Assembly: GCA_028866445.1 (NCBI GenBank) | Contig: JAGWIE010000033.1 | Location: forward strand, 1 to 9,673 | Length of the DNA: 9,673 nt | From: Rhodospirillales bacterium | GTDB lineage: Bacteria; Pseudomonadota; Alphaproteobacteria; Acetobacterales; Acetobacteraceae | Reading direction: 5' to 3' | Shown: positions 1 to 6,781 of the stretch, piece by piece | Layout: each line of letters starts with the position of its first letter | How positions within the stretch are numbered: position 1 is the first letter of the stretch | Program-made: the position numbers and the translations under genes | Notes under the pieces: generated by a model | The model's database searches: none | Seen by the model: the letters and a program-made list of their open reading frames with translations, nothing else | Told to the model about the DNA's origin: nothing

Positions 1-981
1 GGCGACCGCGTGCGCGCTTACATCTATGATGTGCGCGAGGAACCGCGCGGCCCGCAGATTTTCCTCTCCCGCAGCCATCCTGGCTTCCTGGCCAAGCTGT
101 TCGCGCAGGAAGTGCCGGAAATTTACGACGGCATCATCGAGATCAAAGCCGTTTCCCGCGACCCTGGCAGCCGCGCGAAAATGGCCGTCATCTCGCGCGA
201 TGCCTCTATCGACCCCGTGGGCGCCTGCGTGGGTATGCGCGGCTCGCGCGTGCAGGCGGTAGTGGCCGAGCTCCAGGGCGAAAAGGTCGATATCATCCCC
301 TGGTCGCCCAACGTCGCCACCTTTGTGGTGAACGCGCTGGCACCGGCTGAGGTTTCCAAGGTGGTGATGGATGAGGATGCCGGGCGGGTCGAGGTTGTGG
401 TGCCGGATAGCCAGCTTTCGCTGGCCATCGGCCGCCGTGGCCAGAATGTGCGTCTTGCCTCGCAGCTTACCCGCTGGGATATCGATATTCTGACGGAAGC
501 CGAGGAATCCGAGCGCCGCCAGGAAGAATTCCGCCGCAAGACCGGCCTGTTTGTGGAGGCGCTGGATGTGGACGACGTGATCGCCGGATTGCTGGTGCAG
601 GAAGGCTTCGAGTCGATCGAAGACCTGATCACCACGCCGGAAGAGGAAATCGCCACCATCGAAGGTTTCGATGAGAATGTCGCCATCGAGCTGGCACGCC
701 GCGCCACAACTTTCCTGGAACGCCAGGCCAGTGAGCAGGAGGAAAAACGCGTGGCTTTGGGTGTGTCTGACGACATCGCCGCCATCGAAACTTTCTCCGC
801 CGCAGACCTCATCGTGCTGGGCGAGAAGGGTGTAAAAACGCTGGACGACCTGGCCGATCTCGCTGGCGATGAGCTCGTTGAAATGCTGGGCGAGGAAATC
901 CTTAGCGAGGAGCAGGCAAATGAGATCATCATGGCCGCCCGCGCCCATTGGTTCGAGGGGGAGGACGGCAACGCAGCCTGA
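1..981 (+). CDS. nusA: Transcription termination/antitermination factor NusA (3' part, start outside window)
   Basis: NusA binds RNA polymerase and nascent RNA, and modulates pausing, Rho-dependent and intrinsic termination, and rRNA antitermination. The reading frame is open from base 1 and gives 326 visible residues, so the N-terminal RNAP-binding domain and most of the S1 domain lie upstream. Numbering from base 1, I see the end of S1 (about 1-22), a first KH domain with a GMRG loop (78-81), a second KH domain with GRRG followed by QNVRLASQL (144-156), and two C-terminal helix-hairpin-helix acidic repeats (about 181-240 and 262-320). The acidic tail with two such repeats is known from proteobacterial NusA. 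The GTG at base 10 is only an internal codon. The stop lies 62 nt inside the downstream ylxR frame, which suggests translational coupling. Identification is very secure; only the length is unknown. Confidence 0.97.
   Translation, partial: GDRVRAYIYDVREEPRGPQIFLSRSHPGFLAKLFAQEVPEIYDGIIEIKAVSRDPGSRAKMAVISRDASIDPVGACVGMRGSRVQAVVAELQGEKVDIIPWSPNVATFVVNALAPAEVSKVVMDEDAGRVEVVVPDSQLSLAIGRRGQNVRLASQLTRWDIDILTEAEESERRQEEFRRKTGLFVEALDVDDVIAGLLVQEGFESIEDLITTPEEEIATIEGFDENVAIELARRATTFLERQASEQEEKRVALGVSDDIAAIETFSAADLIVLGEKGVKTLDDLADLAGDELVEMLGEEILSEEQANEIIMAARAHWFEGEDGNAA
907..912 (+). promoter_or_regulatory. Ribosome binding site for ylxR, inside nusA
   Basis: GAGGAG lies 7 nt before an ATG at 920 that is in frame with the YlxR domain. 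It decides between several possible starts: ATG 869 has no comparable purine run, and TTG 992 and TTG 1007 have weak upstream sequence. It sits within the last codons of nusA. Confidence 0.55.
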
Positions 982-1600
982 ACCCGCCAATTTGCCGCCG
1001 GAAACCTTGCCGGAGGAGCCAGAGCAAGGCCCGCTCCGGCGCTGCCTCGTCACCAGGACGCAGGGGCGGCGGGAAGAGATGCTCCGTTTCGTCGCTTCCC
1101 CGGACGGAGCACTGATTTTCGACCCCGGCGCAACCCTGCCAGGACGCGGAATGTGGTTGAGTGCGAGCGTTGATGTGATAGAACTGGCGGTCCGGCGTGG
1201 CGTGTTCGCGCGTGCCGCCCGGGCGCCGCTTAAATTGCCTGAAAGCCTGCATAAAGTGGTGGAGGCCGTGCTGGCGCGGCGGCTGTCTGATCTGCTAGGT
1301 TTGGCGCGGCGCAGCGGCGCCGCGATTTCCGGCTTCGAAAAAGCCAGAGAGTGGCTGCAGGCAAGCAAAGGCGGGCTTATTGTTCAGGCCGCCGATGGCA
1401 GCGTTGAGGAACGCGCCCGCTTCGTGGGCGGCCGCGCGGTGCCATGTGTCGCGGTGCTTTCCGCTGCGGCGCTGGGCAAAATATTCGGGCGGGAGCATAC
1501 GGTGCACGTGGTTATCTTGCCCGGGCGGTGGGCACAGATGATCGAATTAGAGGCGCGGCGCCTGCTGGGTGTTGCGAAGGAAAGCGTAAGCGGGCAGTAA
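920..1600 (+). CDS. ylxR: YlxR family (DUF448) RNA-binding protein with C-terminal L7Ae-like domain
   Basis: This small nucleic-acid-binding protein is encoded between nusA and infB in many bacteria, and its exact role is poorly defined. With the ATG at 920 the product is 226 aa. Residues 1-36 are a Pro/Glu-rich low-complexity leader. The YlxR domain spans about 37-110, with the conserved start GPLRRCLVTR and a GRGMWLS motif followed by a basic helix around AVRRGVFARAARAP. The rest (about 112-215) begins with LLGLARRSGAAISGF and resembles an L7Ae/L30e-like ribosomal-protein fold, an arrangement seen in alphaproteobacterial members of this family. The gene overlaps nusA by 62 nt and precedes infB by 61 nt, so it is probably co-transcribed with both. 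The family call is confident; the start is less so because TTG 992 and TTG 1007 would also keep the whole domain. Confidence 0.88.
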   Translation: MRSSWPPAPIGSRGRTATQPEPANLPPETLPEEPEQGPLRRCLVTRTQGRREEMLRFVASPDGALIFDPGATLPGRGMWLSASVDVIELAVRRGVFARAARAPLKLPESLHKVVEAVLARRLSDLLGLARRSGAAISGFEKAREWLQASKGGLIVQAADGSVEERARFVGGRAVPCVAVLSAAALGKIFGREHTVHVVILPGRWAQMIELEARRLLGVAKESVSGQ

Positions 1601-1613
1601 GCCCAGCAAACAA

Positions 1614-1658
1614 GGCCGGGGTCAAATCCGGCCGCGACGTGAAGATTGGACCGGATTT
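1614..1658 (+). promoter_or_regulatory. Competing hairpins in the infB leader
   Basis: Two inverted repeats share bases in the ylxR-infB gap. GGCCGG (1614-1619) pairs with CCGGCC (1628-1633) across an 8-nt loop. AAATCCGG (1624-1631) pairs perfectly with CCGGATTT (1651-1658) across a 19-nt loop. Both cannot form at once because 1628-1631 is used by each. The second would bury the only Shine-Dalgarno-like GGA (1653-1655) ahead of the infB ATG. The pairings are visible in the sequence; any regulatory role is inference. Confidence 0.35.
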
Positions 1659-1661
1659 AGC

Positions 1662-4382
1662 ATGAGCGACGGCAACGACCAGAATGAAACCAAGGGCAGG
1701 CTCTCGCTGCGCCCCGCTGCGCGCGGCGATGCCGGGCATACGGTCGATGCCGGGTCGGTGCGGCAGAGCTTCTCGCATGGCCGCTCCAAGGTCGTGCAGG
1801 TTGAGGTTCGCAAGAAACGTGGTGCCGCGGCTGTGGCTGGCCCGGCACCCGGCACACCTGCCGCTCCGGCCACGCCATTAACCCTGCGCCCTCAGCCTGA
1901 GCGCGCCGCCGGCCCCAGTGCTGCACCCAGCTCCGCGCCTTCCGGGCAGCGCCCCCGCCAAACCAGTGGTGGCGGGGCGCAACGCGCCTTAACCGCCGCT
2001 GAGCTCGCCACACGCCAACGCGTGCTGGCTGCCGCCGCCAAGGCCGAGGCCGAACGCCACGAGCAAGAAAAAATCTCCATCCTCTCCGCCGCTGAAGAAG
2101 CCCGCCGCAAGGCCGAGGAAGACGCCAAGCGCGAAATTGAGGAAGCCGCCCGCCGTAAGGTTGAGGAGGCGGAAGCCGCCGCCCTGGCCAAGGCCGAGGC
2201 AGAACGCGCCGCCAGCCAGCCAGCGCAGGCAGCCGAACCCGCACCGCAGGCCCCTGTGGCTACACCGCAACGCCCGGCAGGCCCGGCCCGGCCCGGCCCG
2301 GCGCAACCCACGCGCCCGGCCACCACCGCGCCTGCCCCCCGCACCACATTACAGCTTAAGCCAGGCGGCCGCCCTGCTGGCGAGGATGACGAAGACGCTC
2401 CGCGCGGCCCGCGCCGCCCGACCGCCCCGGCACCACGGCGCGGTATGCCTGTGGCACCCGCCAAAAAAATCGGCGACGGCAACCGCCGCGCTGGGCGTAT
2501 CGATGTACAGGCCGCCATTGAGGGCGAGGACGAGAAAACCCGTTCGCTGGCCTCCGTGCGCCGCCAGCGCGAGCGCGAACGCCGTCAGGCTGAGCTGGAG
2601 CTGCTGCGCTCCGATGGTCTGAAAGTTGTGCGCGAGGTTGTGCTGCCTGAAACCATCACGGTTCAGGAGCTGGCCAACCGTATGGCTGCCCCTGGCCGCG
2701 ATGTGGTGCGCGCTTTGATGAAAATGGGCGTGATGGCCACCATCACCCAGGCGATCGACGCTGACACCGCTGAGCTGATCATCACCGAATTTGGCCACAA
2801 AGTGCGCCGCGTGTCTGATTCCGACGTGGAGATTGGCCTGGAAGGTGAGATTGACACGGACGAAGATTTGCAGCCGCGCCCGCCTGTTGTCACCATCATG
2901 GGCCATGTGGACCACGGCAAAACCAGCCTGCTGGATGCGTTGCGCCATACGGATGTCGCGGCTGGCGAGGCCGGTGGCATCACCCAGCATATCGGCGCGT
3001 ATCAGGTTACACTGCCTTCCGGCCAGGCCATCACCTTCCTCGACACACCGGGCCACGAAGCCTTCACCGCCATGCGCGCGCGCGGCGCTGCCTCCACCGA
3101 TATCGTGGTGCTGGTTGTCGCGGCGGATGACGGCGTGATGCCGCAAACCATCGAGGCGATTAAACACGCCAAAGCGGCGGATGCGCCCATCATCGTGGCG
3201 ATCAACAAGATCGACCGCCCGGGTGCGGACGCCAACCGCGTGCGCCAGGAGCTGCTGCAGTACGAGATCGTGACCGAAAGCATGGGTGGCGAGACCATCG
3301 ATGTTGAGGTTTCGGCGCTGAAGAAGCTGAACCTGGAGAAGCTGGAAGAAGCCATCCTGCTGCAGGCCGAAGTGCTGGAGCTGCGCGCCAACCCCGACCG
3401 TTCCGCCGAGGGTGCGATCATCGAGTCCCGTCTGGACAAGGGCCGCGGCCCGGTGGCCACGGTGCTGGTGCAAAAAGGCACGCTGCACCAGGGTGAAATT
3501 GTGGTGGCAGGCGCCCAGTGGGGCCGCGTTCGCGCCATGCTGAACGACAAGGGCCAGAACGTGAAGGAGGCTCCGCCCGCCCTGCCGGTGGAAATCCTTG
3601 GCCTCTCCGGCGCGCCGACAGCGGGCGAACCCTTCGTGGTCGTCGAGAACGAGCAGCGCGCCCGCGAGATCACCGAGTACCGCGCCGCCAAGCTGCGCGA
3701 GCGCCAGGTGGCCGCGCAAACCGCCCTGCGCGGCACGATGGAGGAAATGCTCGCCCGCATTCAGGCCGGCGCGCAGAAGGAAGTCGCGGTCGTCGTCAAG
3801 GCGGACGTACAGGGCTCCGCCGAGGCGATCGGCGTGGTACTCGGCAAGCTCGGCAACGAGGAGGTGCGGGTTCGCGTCATCTATTCCGGTGTCGGCCAGA
3901 TCACCGAGAGCGACGTGCAGCTCGCCAAGGCGTCCGATGGTCTCATCATCGCCTTCAATGTCCGCGCCAATGTCCAGGCGCGCGAGCTGTCCCAGCGCGA
4001 GGATGTGGATATCCGCTATTACTCGATTATCTACGAAGTCGGCGACGACATCGAGAAGCTGGTCAAGGGCAAGCTGGCGCCGGTGCATCGCGAGAAGTTC
4101 CTGGGCTACGCGGAAATCCGCCAGGTGTTCAACATCACCAAGACCGGCAAGGTCGCGGGCTGTTACGTCACCGAGGGTGTGGTCAAGCGCGGATGCGGCG
4201 TGCGCCTGCTGCGCGACAACGTGGTCATTCACCAGGGCGAGCTGTCGCAGCTCAAGCGCTTCAAGGACGATGTGAAGGAAGTGGCCCGCGGCTATGAATG
4301 CGGCCTCTCTTTTGCGGGCTTCCAGGATCTGCGCGAGGGCGATGTGGTGGAGTGCTATGAAACCGAAATCGTCGCGGCCTGA
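1662..4382 (+). CDS. infB: Translation initiation factor IF-2
   Basis: IF-2 is the GTPase that recruits fMet-tRNA to the 30S subunit and promotes 50S joining. The product is 906 aa, similar to E. coli IF-2 (890). In order it has: an alphaproteobacterial N-terminal motif QSFSHGRSK (35-43); a Lys/Glu/Ala-rich probable coiled coil (about 110-185); a Pro/Ala/Arg linker (about 186-270); a basic stretch before the IF2_N fold (from about 322); and the G domain. G motifs are GHVDHGKT (414-421), GGITQHIGAY (438-447), DTPGHE (461-466), NKID (515-518) and SAL (551-553). Domain III carries KADVQGS (713-719), and the C-terminal fMet-tRNA-binding domain carries FNITKTGKVAGC (823-834). All GTPase residues expected for the family are present. 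The ATG start has only a weak GGA 6 nt upstream. The 3' end overlaps rbfA by 26 nt. A pentanucleotide repeat lies in the linker coding region. Confidence 0.98.
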   Translation: MSDGNDQNETKGRLSLRPAARGDAGHTVDAGSVRQSFSHGRSKVVQVEVRKKRGAAAVAGPAPGTPAAPATPLTLRPQPERAAGPSAAPSSAPSGQRPRQTSGGGAQRALTAAELATRQRVLAAAAKAEAERHEQEKISILSAAEEARRKAEEDAKREIEEAARRKVEEAEAAALAKAEAERAASQPAQAAEPAPQAPVATPQRPAGPARPGPAQPTRPATTAPAPRTTLQLKPGGRPAGEDDEDAPRGPRRPTAPAPRRGMPVAPAKKIGDGNRRAGRIDVQAAIEGEDEKTRSLASVRRQRERERRQAELELLRSDGLKVVREVVLPETITVQELANRMAAPGRDVVRALMKMGVMATITQAIDADTAELIITEFGHKVRRVSDSDVEIGLEGEIDTDEDLQPRPPVVTIMGHVDHGKTSLLDALRHTDVAAGEAGGITQHIGAYQVTLPSGQAITFLDTPGHEAFTAMRARGAASTDIVVLVVAADDGVMPQTIEAIKHAKAADAPIIVAINKIDRPGADANRVRQELLQYEIVTESMGGETIDVEVSALKKLNLEKLEEAILLQAEVLELRANPDRSAEGAIIESRLDKGRGPVATVLVQKGTLHQGEIVVAGAQWGRVRAMLNDKGQNVKEAPPALPVEILGLSGAPTAGEPFVVVENEQRAREITEYRAAKLRERQVAAQTALRGTMEEMLARIQAGAQKEVAVVVKADVQGSAEAIGVVLGKLGNEEVRVRVIYSGVGQITESDVQLAKASDGLIIAFNVRANVQARELSQREDVDIRYYSIIYEVGDDIEKLVKGKLAPVHREKFLGYAEIRQVFNITKTGKVAGCYVTEGVVKRGCGVRLLRDNVVIHQGELSQLKRFKDDVKEVARGYECGLSFAGFQDLREGDVVECYETEIVAA
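2280..2302 (+). repeat. GGCCC pentanucleotide tandem repeat inside infB
   Basis: The unit GGCCC is repeated about 4.6 times without interruption. It encodes part of the Pro/Ala/Arg linker of IF-2 (about residues 207-214). The 5-nt unit is not a multiple of three, so gain or loss of one copy would shift the frame upstream of the GTPase domain. Confidence 0.85.
4349..4352 (+). promoter_or_regulatory. Ribosome binding site for rbfA, inside infB
   Basis: GGAG lies 4 nt before ATG 4357, which begins the RbfA reading frame. This supports 4357 over the in-frame ATGs at 4294 and 4342. Confidence 0.45.
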
Positions 4383-4773
4383 TGCCGGGCATGGCGCTGG
4401 CCCCAGCCAGCGTCAGCTCCGAGTGGGTGAGGAAATCCGCCACGTCCTCTCAGATATAATGTTGCGTACCGAGTTTCACGACCCGGAACTCGCCCGCGCG
4501 CATATCACCATCTCCGAAGTCCGCATGTCGCCGGACCTTAAACACGCTTTGGTATTCGCGAGCGTGCTGGGCCAGCAGGACATCCGGCCCTTGCTGCCAG
4601 CGCTAAAGCGCGTCTGCCCGTTTTTGCGCGCGCAAATCGCCCCGCGTTTGGGCCTGCGCATAACGCCAGAGCTGAAATTCGTGGCTGACGAGGCGCTGGA
4701 CGAGGCAACCAGGATCAACAAACTCCTGCACAGCCCGGAAGTGGCGCGGGACCTTGACGGCAAGCAGGACTGA
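4357..4773 (+). CDS. rbfA: 30S ribosome-binding factor RbfA
   Basis: RbfA binds immature 30S subunits and helps mature the 5' end of 16S rRNA; it is linked to cold adaptation. From ATG 4357 the product is 138 aa, normal for the family. It shows the conserved N-terminal PSQRQLRVGEEIRHVL, the FHDPEL turn, the ISEVRMSPDLKHALVF strand-helix of the KH-like fold, and the C-terminal PELKFVADEALDEATRIN segment. The first 15 residues are poorly conserved because they share bases with the infB 3' end. It overlaps infB by 26 nt and the downstream tsaC start by 20 nt, so all three are very likely one translational unit. Confidence 0.95.
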   Translation: MKPKSSRPDAGHGAGPSQRQLRVGEEIRHVLSDIMLRTEFHDPELARAHITISEVRMSPDLKHALVFASVLGQQDIRPLLPALKRVCPFLRAQIAPRLGLRITPELKFVADEALDEATRINKLLHSPEVARDLDGKQD

Positions 4774-5734
4774 GAATCCCACCACCACCAGGCTGATCAC
4801 CAGCCCAGATGCCGCGGCGGAATTGCTGTGCGCGGGAAGACTGGTGGCCTTTGGGACTGAGACGGTCTACGGCCTGGGGGCGGAGGCCACCAACGCGCAA
4901 GCTGTTGCCGCCATTTATGAAGCCAAGGGCAGGCCCAGCTTTAACCCGCTCATCTGTCATTTTGCCTCAGGCGAAGCCGCTTTCGCGCATGTGCAGCCCA
5001 ATGCCATCGCAGAAACACTTGCAGCGGCCTTCTGGCCCGGCCCGCTTACATTGGTGCTGCCGCGCCGCGCCTCCTCGCCGGTTTCGCAACTGGCCGCGGC
5101 GGGGCTGCCAACACTCGCCGTGCGGGTGCCCGCCCACCCCATGGCGCAGGCAATGCTCAGGCTGGCCAATCTGCCCATCGCAGCACCTTCCGCCAATCGC
5201 TCTGGCCGCATCTCCCCCACCAGCGCGTCGCATGTCATGGCGTCACTCGGCGGGCGCATTGCTGCCATACTGGAATCCGGCCCCTGCGAGACGGGGCTGG
5301 AATCAACGGTGCTGGACCTTTCCGGAGAAGCCCCCGTGCTGCTGCGCCCCGGCTTTATCACGCGGGAGATTCTGGAAGCCAAAATTGGCCCGCTTGCCAG
5401 CCCCTCTGCGCTTGGCAATGCGCCCGTGGCACCGGGAATGCTCGCCTCGCATTACGCGCCAAACCTGCCCGTGCGGCTTAACGCCACCGCGCCTTTGCCG
5501 CATGAAGCTTTTCTTGCCTTTGGCCCCGCTCCAGCGGGCGCGCTGGTGTTTCAGCTTTCTGAAACGCAAAATCTGGCGCAAGCCGCCGCCAATCTGTTCC
5601 AGGCGCTGCACTGGCTGGATGACCACGCCACGCGCCAGGGCCTCACCGCCATCGCCGCCGCGCCCATTCCCGCTTCGGGTATCGGCATTGCCATAAACGA
5701 CCGGCTTTCCCGCGCCGCCGCCCCACGTGGCTGA
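4754..5734 (+). CDS. tsaC: Threonylcarbamoyl-AMP synthase, Sua5 type (TsaC/YrdC plus Sua5 C-terminal domain)
   Basis: The enzyme makes L-threonylcarbamoyladenylate from threonine, bicarbonate and ATP, the first step of t6A formation at position 37 of ANN-decoding tRNAs. The product is 326 aa, the length of the long Sua5 form rather than the roughly 190-aa TsaC form. The YrdC-like domain (about 12-200) has the KGRPSFNPL motif (58-66) and SANRSG (146-151). The Sua5 C-terminal domain follows a linker with PGMLASHYAP (227-236) and ends in GIGIAINDRLSRAA (309-322). The only reasonable start is TTG 4754, since no ATG or GTG occurs in frame before the conserved core. That start lies inside rbfA, 20 nt before its end. 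Family identification is secure; the start is moderately so. Confidence 0.95.
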   Translation: MTASRTENPTTTRLITSPDAAAELLCAGRLVAFGTETVYGLGAEATNAQAVAAIYEAKGRPSFNPLICHFASGEAAFAHVQPNAIAETLAAAFWPGPLTLVLPRRASSPVSQLAAAGLPTLAVRVPAHPMAQAMLRLANLPIAAPSANRSGRISPTSASHVMASLGGRIAAILESGPCETGLESTVLDLSGEAPVLLRPGFITREILEAKIGPLASPSALGNAPVAPGMLASHYAPNLPVRLNATAPLPHEAFLAFGPAPAGALVFQLSETQNLAQAAANLFQALHWLDDHATRQGLTAIAAAPIPASGIGIAINDRLSRAAAPRG

Positions 5735-5883
5735 TCTTTCTGGCAAAGCCATTTCAGCTTTGTCACCTACCAGATGGTATGCCGCGCCGGGCTGTTGGCG
5801 TATTTCATCCGCAGGCTTCATCTTGCCGCCTCATTGCGGGCGTGGCACCTAAATACAAAACGATTGGATAGGAGGAACTCTCT
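5735..5883 (+). promoter_or_regulatory. Intergenic region between tsaC and galU, with hairpin and likely galU leader
   Basis: This 149-nt gap is one of the larger non-coding stretches in the window. It holds the inverted repeat TGGCAAAGC (5741-5749) and GCTTTGTCA (5757-5765), a 9-bp stem with one G-T wobble and a 7-nt loop. No T run follows, so it is at best a weak terminator or pause site. An AT-rich patch with TAAATA (5850-5855) could be a -10 element, but no TTGACA-like hexamer sits at the right distance (TTGCCG at 5823 is 21 nt away). I therefore do not call a specific promoter. Whether galU has its own promoter cannot be settled from this sequence alone. Confidence 0.3.
5870..5876 (+). 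promoter_or_regulatory. Strong Shine-Dalgarno for galU
   Basis: AGGAGGA is a full anti-16S complement. It lies 8 nt from TTG 5884 and 11 nt from the adjacent in-frame GTG 5887. The spacing favours TTG, while the codon itself favours GTG; the two starts differ by one residue. Confidence 0.75.
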
Positions 5884-6759
5884 TTGGTGAAACCCTTGCG
5901 CAAGGCCGTGCTCCCTGTTGCCGGCCTCGGTACGCGCTTTCTGCCCGCCACCAAGGCCATGCCGAAAGAGATGCTCCCCGTCGTCGACAAGCCTTTGATC
6001 CAATACGCTGTGGATGAAGCCCGCGCCGCCGGCATCGACCAATTTTGCATGGTCACCGGCCGCGGCAAAACCGCGCTCATCGACCATTTCGACATCGCCT
6101 TCGAGCTGGAAGCCACTCTGGCGGAACGCAACAAGCGAGAGGCGCTGGACCTGCTGAGGGAAGAAGCAATGCCTCCCGGTGCCATCACCACCGTGCGCCA
6201 GCAAGTGCCGCTCGGCCTCGGCCACGCCATCTGGTGCGCCCGCACCTTCATTGGCGACGACCCCTTCGCCATCCTGCTGCCGGATGATCTGGTGCTGAGC
6301 AAAACCCCCTGCACCCAGCAGCTTGTGAACGTATATAACGAGACCGGCGGCAATGTCGTCGCCATTTCCGAAGTGCCGCGCGAACAAACCAACCGCTACG
6401 GCATCCTCAAAACCGGCAAGATCGAGGGCGATCTCGTGGAGGTCACCGGCATGGTGGAGAAGCCAAAGCCGGAGGACGCACCCTCCAACCTCTCCATCAT
6501 CGGCCGCTACGTGATGCTGCCTGAGGTCATCACCTATCTTTCCCGCATGGAAGCCGGTGCTGGCAACGAGGTGCAGCTCACCGATGCCATGGCCAAAATG
6601 ATCGGTGAAAAACCCTTCCATGGCCTGAAATTCGAGGGCCAGCGGTTTGATTGCGGCGACAAGATCGGGTTTCTGGAGGCGCAAATTGCCTTCTCCCTCG
6701 CCCGGACAGACCTCAGCCCCGCCGTGCGCGAATTTCTGAAGAAATACGTCAACGCGTAA
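5884..6759 (+). CDS. galU: UTP-glucose-1-phosphate uridylyltransferase GalU
   Basis: GalU joins UTP and glucose-1-phosphate to give UDP-glucose and pyrophosphate in the cytoplasm, feeding exopolysaccharide, LPS-core, cellulose or trehalose synthesis. The product is 291 aa, usual for bacterial GalU. It has the nucleotide-binding signature GLGTRFLPATKAMPKEMLP (14-32), the GLGHAI motif (111-116), the metal-site LLPDD (131-135), VEKP (191-194), QLTDA (231-235) and FDCGDK (255-260). A perfect Shine-Dalgarno precedes the TTG start. Only 22 nt separate it from the phosphohexomutase gene, whose product would supply its glucose-1-phosphate, so the two probably form an operon. It resembles GalU rather than GlmU or a dTDP-glucose enzyme because of the complete KAMPKEMLP signature. 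Confidence 0.96.
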   Translation: MVKPLRKAVLPVAGLGTRFLPATKAMPKEMLPVVDKPLIQYAVDEARAAGIDQFCMVTGRGKTALIDHFDIAFELEATLAERNKREALDLLREEAMPPGAITTVRQQVPLGLGHAIWCARTFIGDDPFAILLPDDLVLSKTPCTQQLVNVYNETGGNVVAISEVPREQTNRYGILKTGKIEGDLVEVTGMVEKPKPEDAPSNLSIIGRYVMLPEVITYLSRMEAGAGNEVQLTDAMAKMIGEKPFHGLKFEGQRFDCGDKIGFLEAQIAFSLARTDLSPAVREFLKKYVNA

Positions 6760-6781
6760 CCCTGATTTCCGAGAAGAATCG

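Noticed and set aside
1662..2640. Internal start producing a shorter IF-2 isoform, as in E. coli infB
   Set aside because: No ATG occurs before codon 262 and no ATG/GTG in the linker region has a convincing Shine-Dalgarno in front of it.
2349..4232. Open 627-codon frame on the - strand opposite infB
   Set aside because: It lies entirely antisense to an unmistakable infB, its His/Ala/Gly-rich translation shows no domain I recognise, and such frames are expected opposite GC-rich codon-biased genes.
1728..4392. A 12-base word GATGCCGGGCAT shared by the infB N-terminus (1728) and the infB/rbfA junction (4381)
   Set aside because: A match of this length is expected by chance in about 10 kb of GC-rich sequence, and the sites have no common context.
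5823..5855. TTGCCG ... TAAATA as a galU promoter
   Set aside because: The spacer is 21 nt, too long for a normal sigma-70-type promoter; other pairings were worse.
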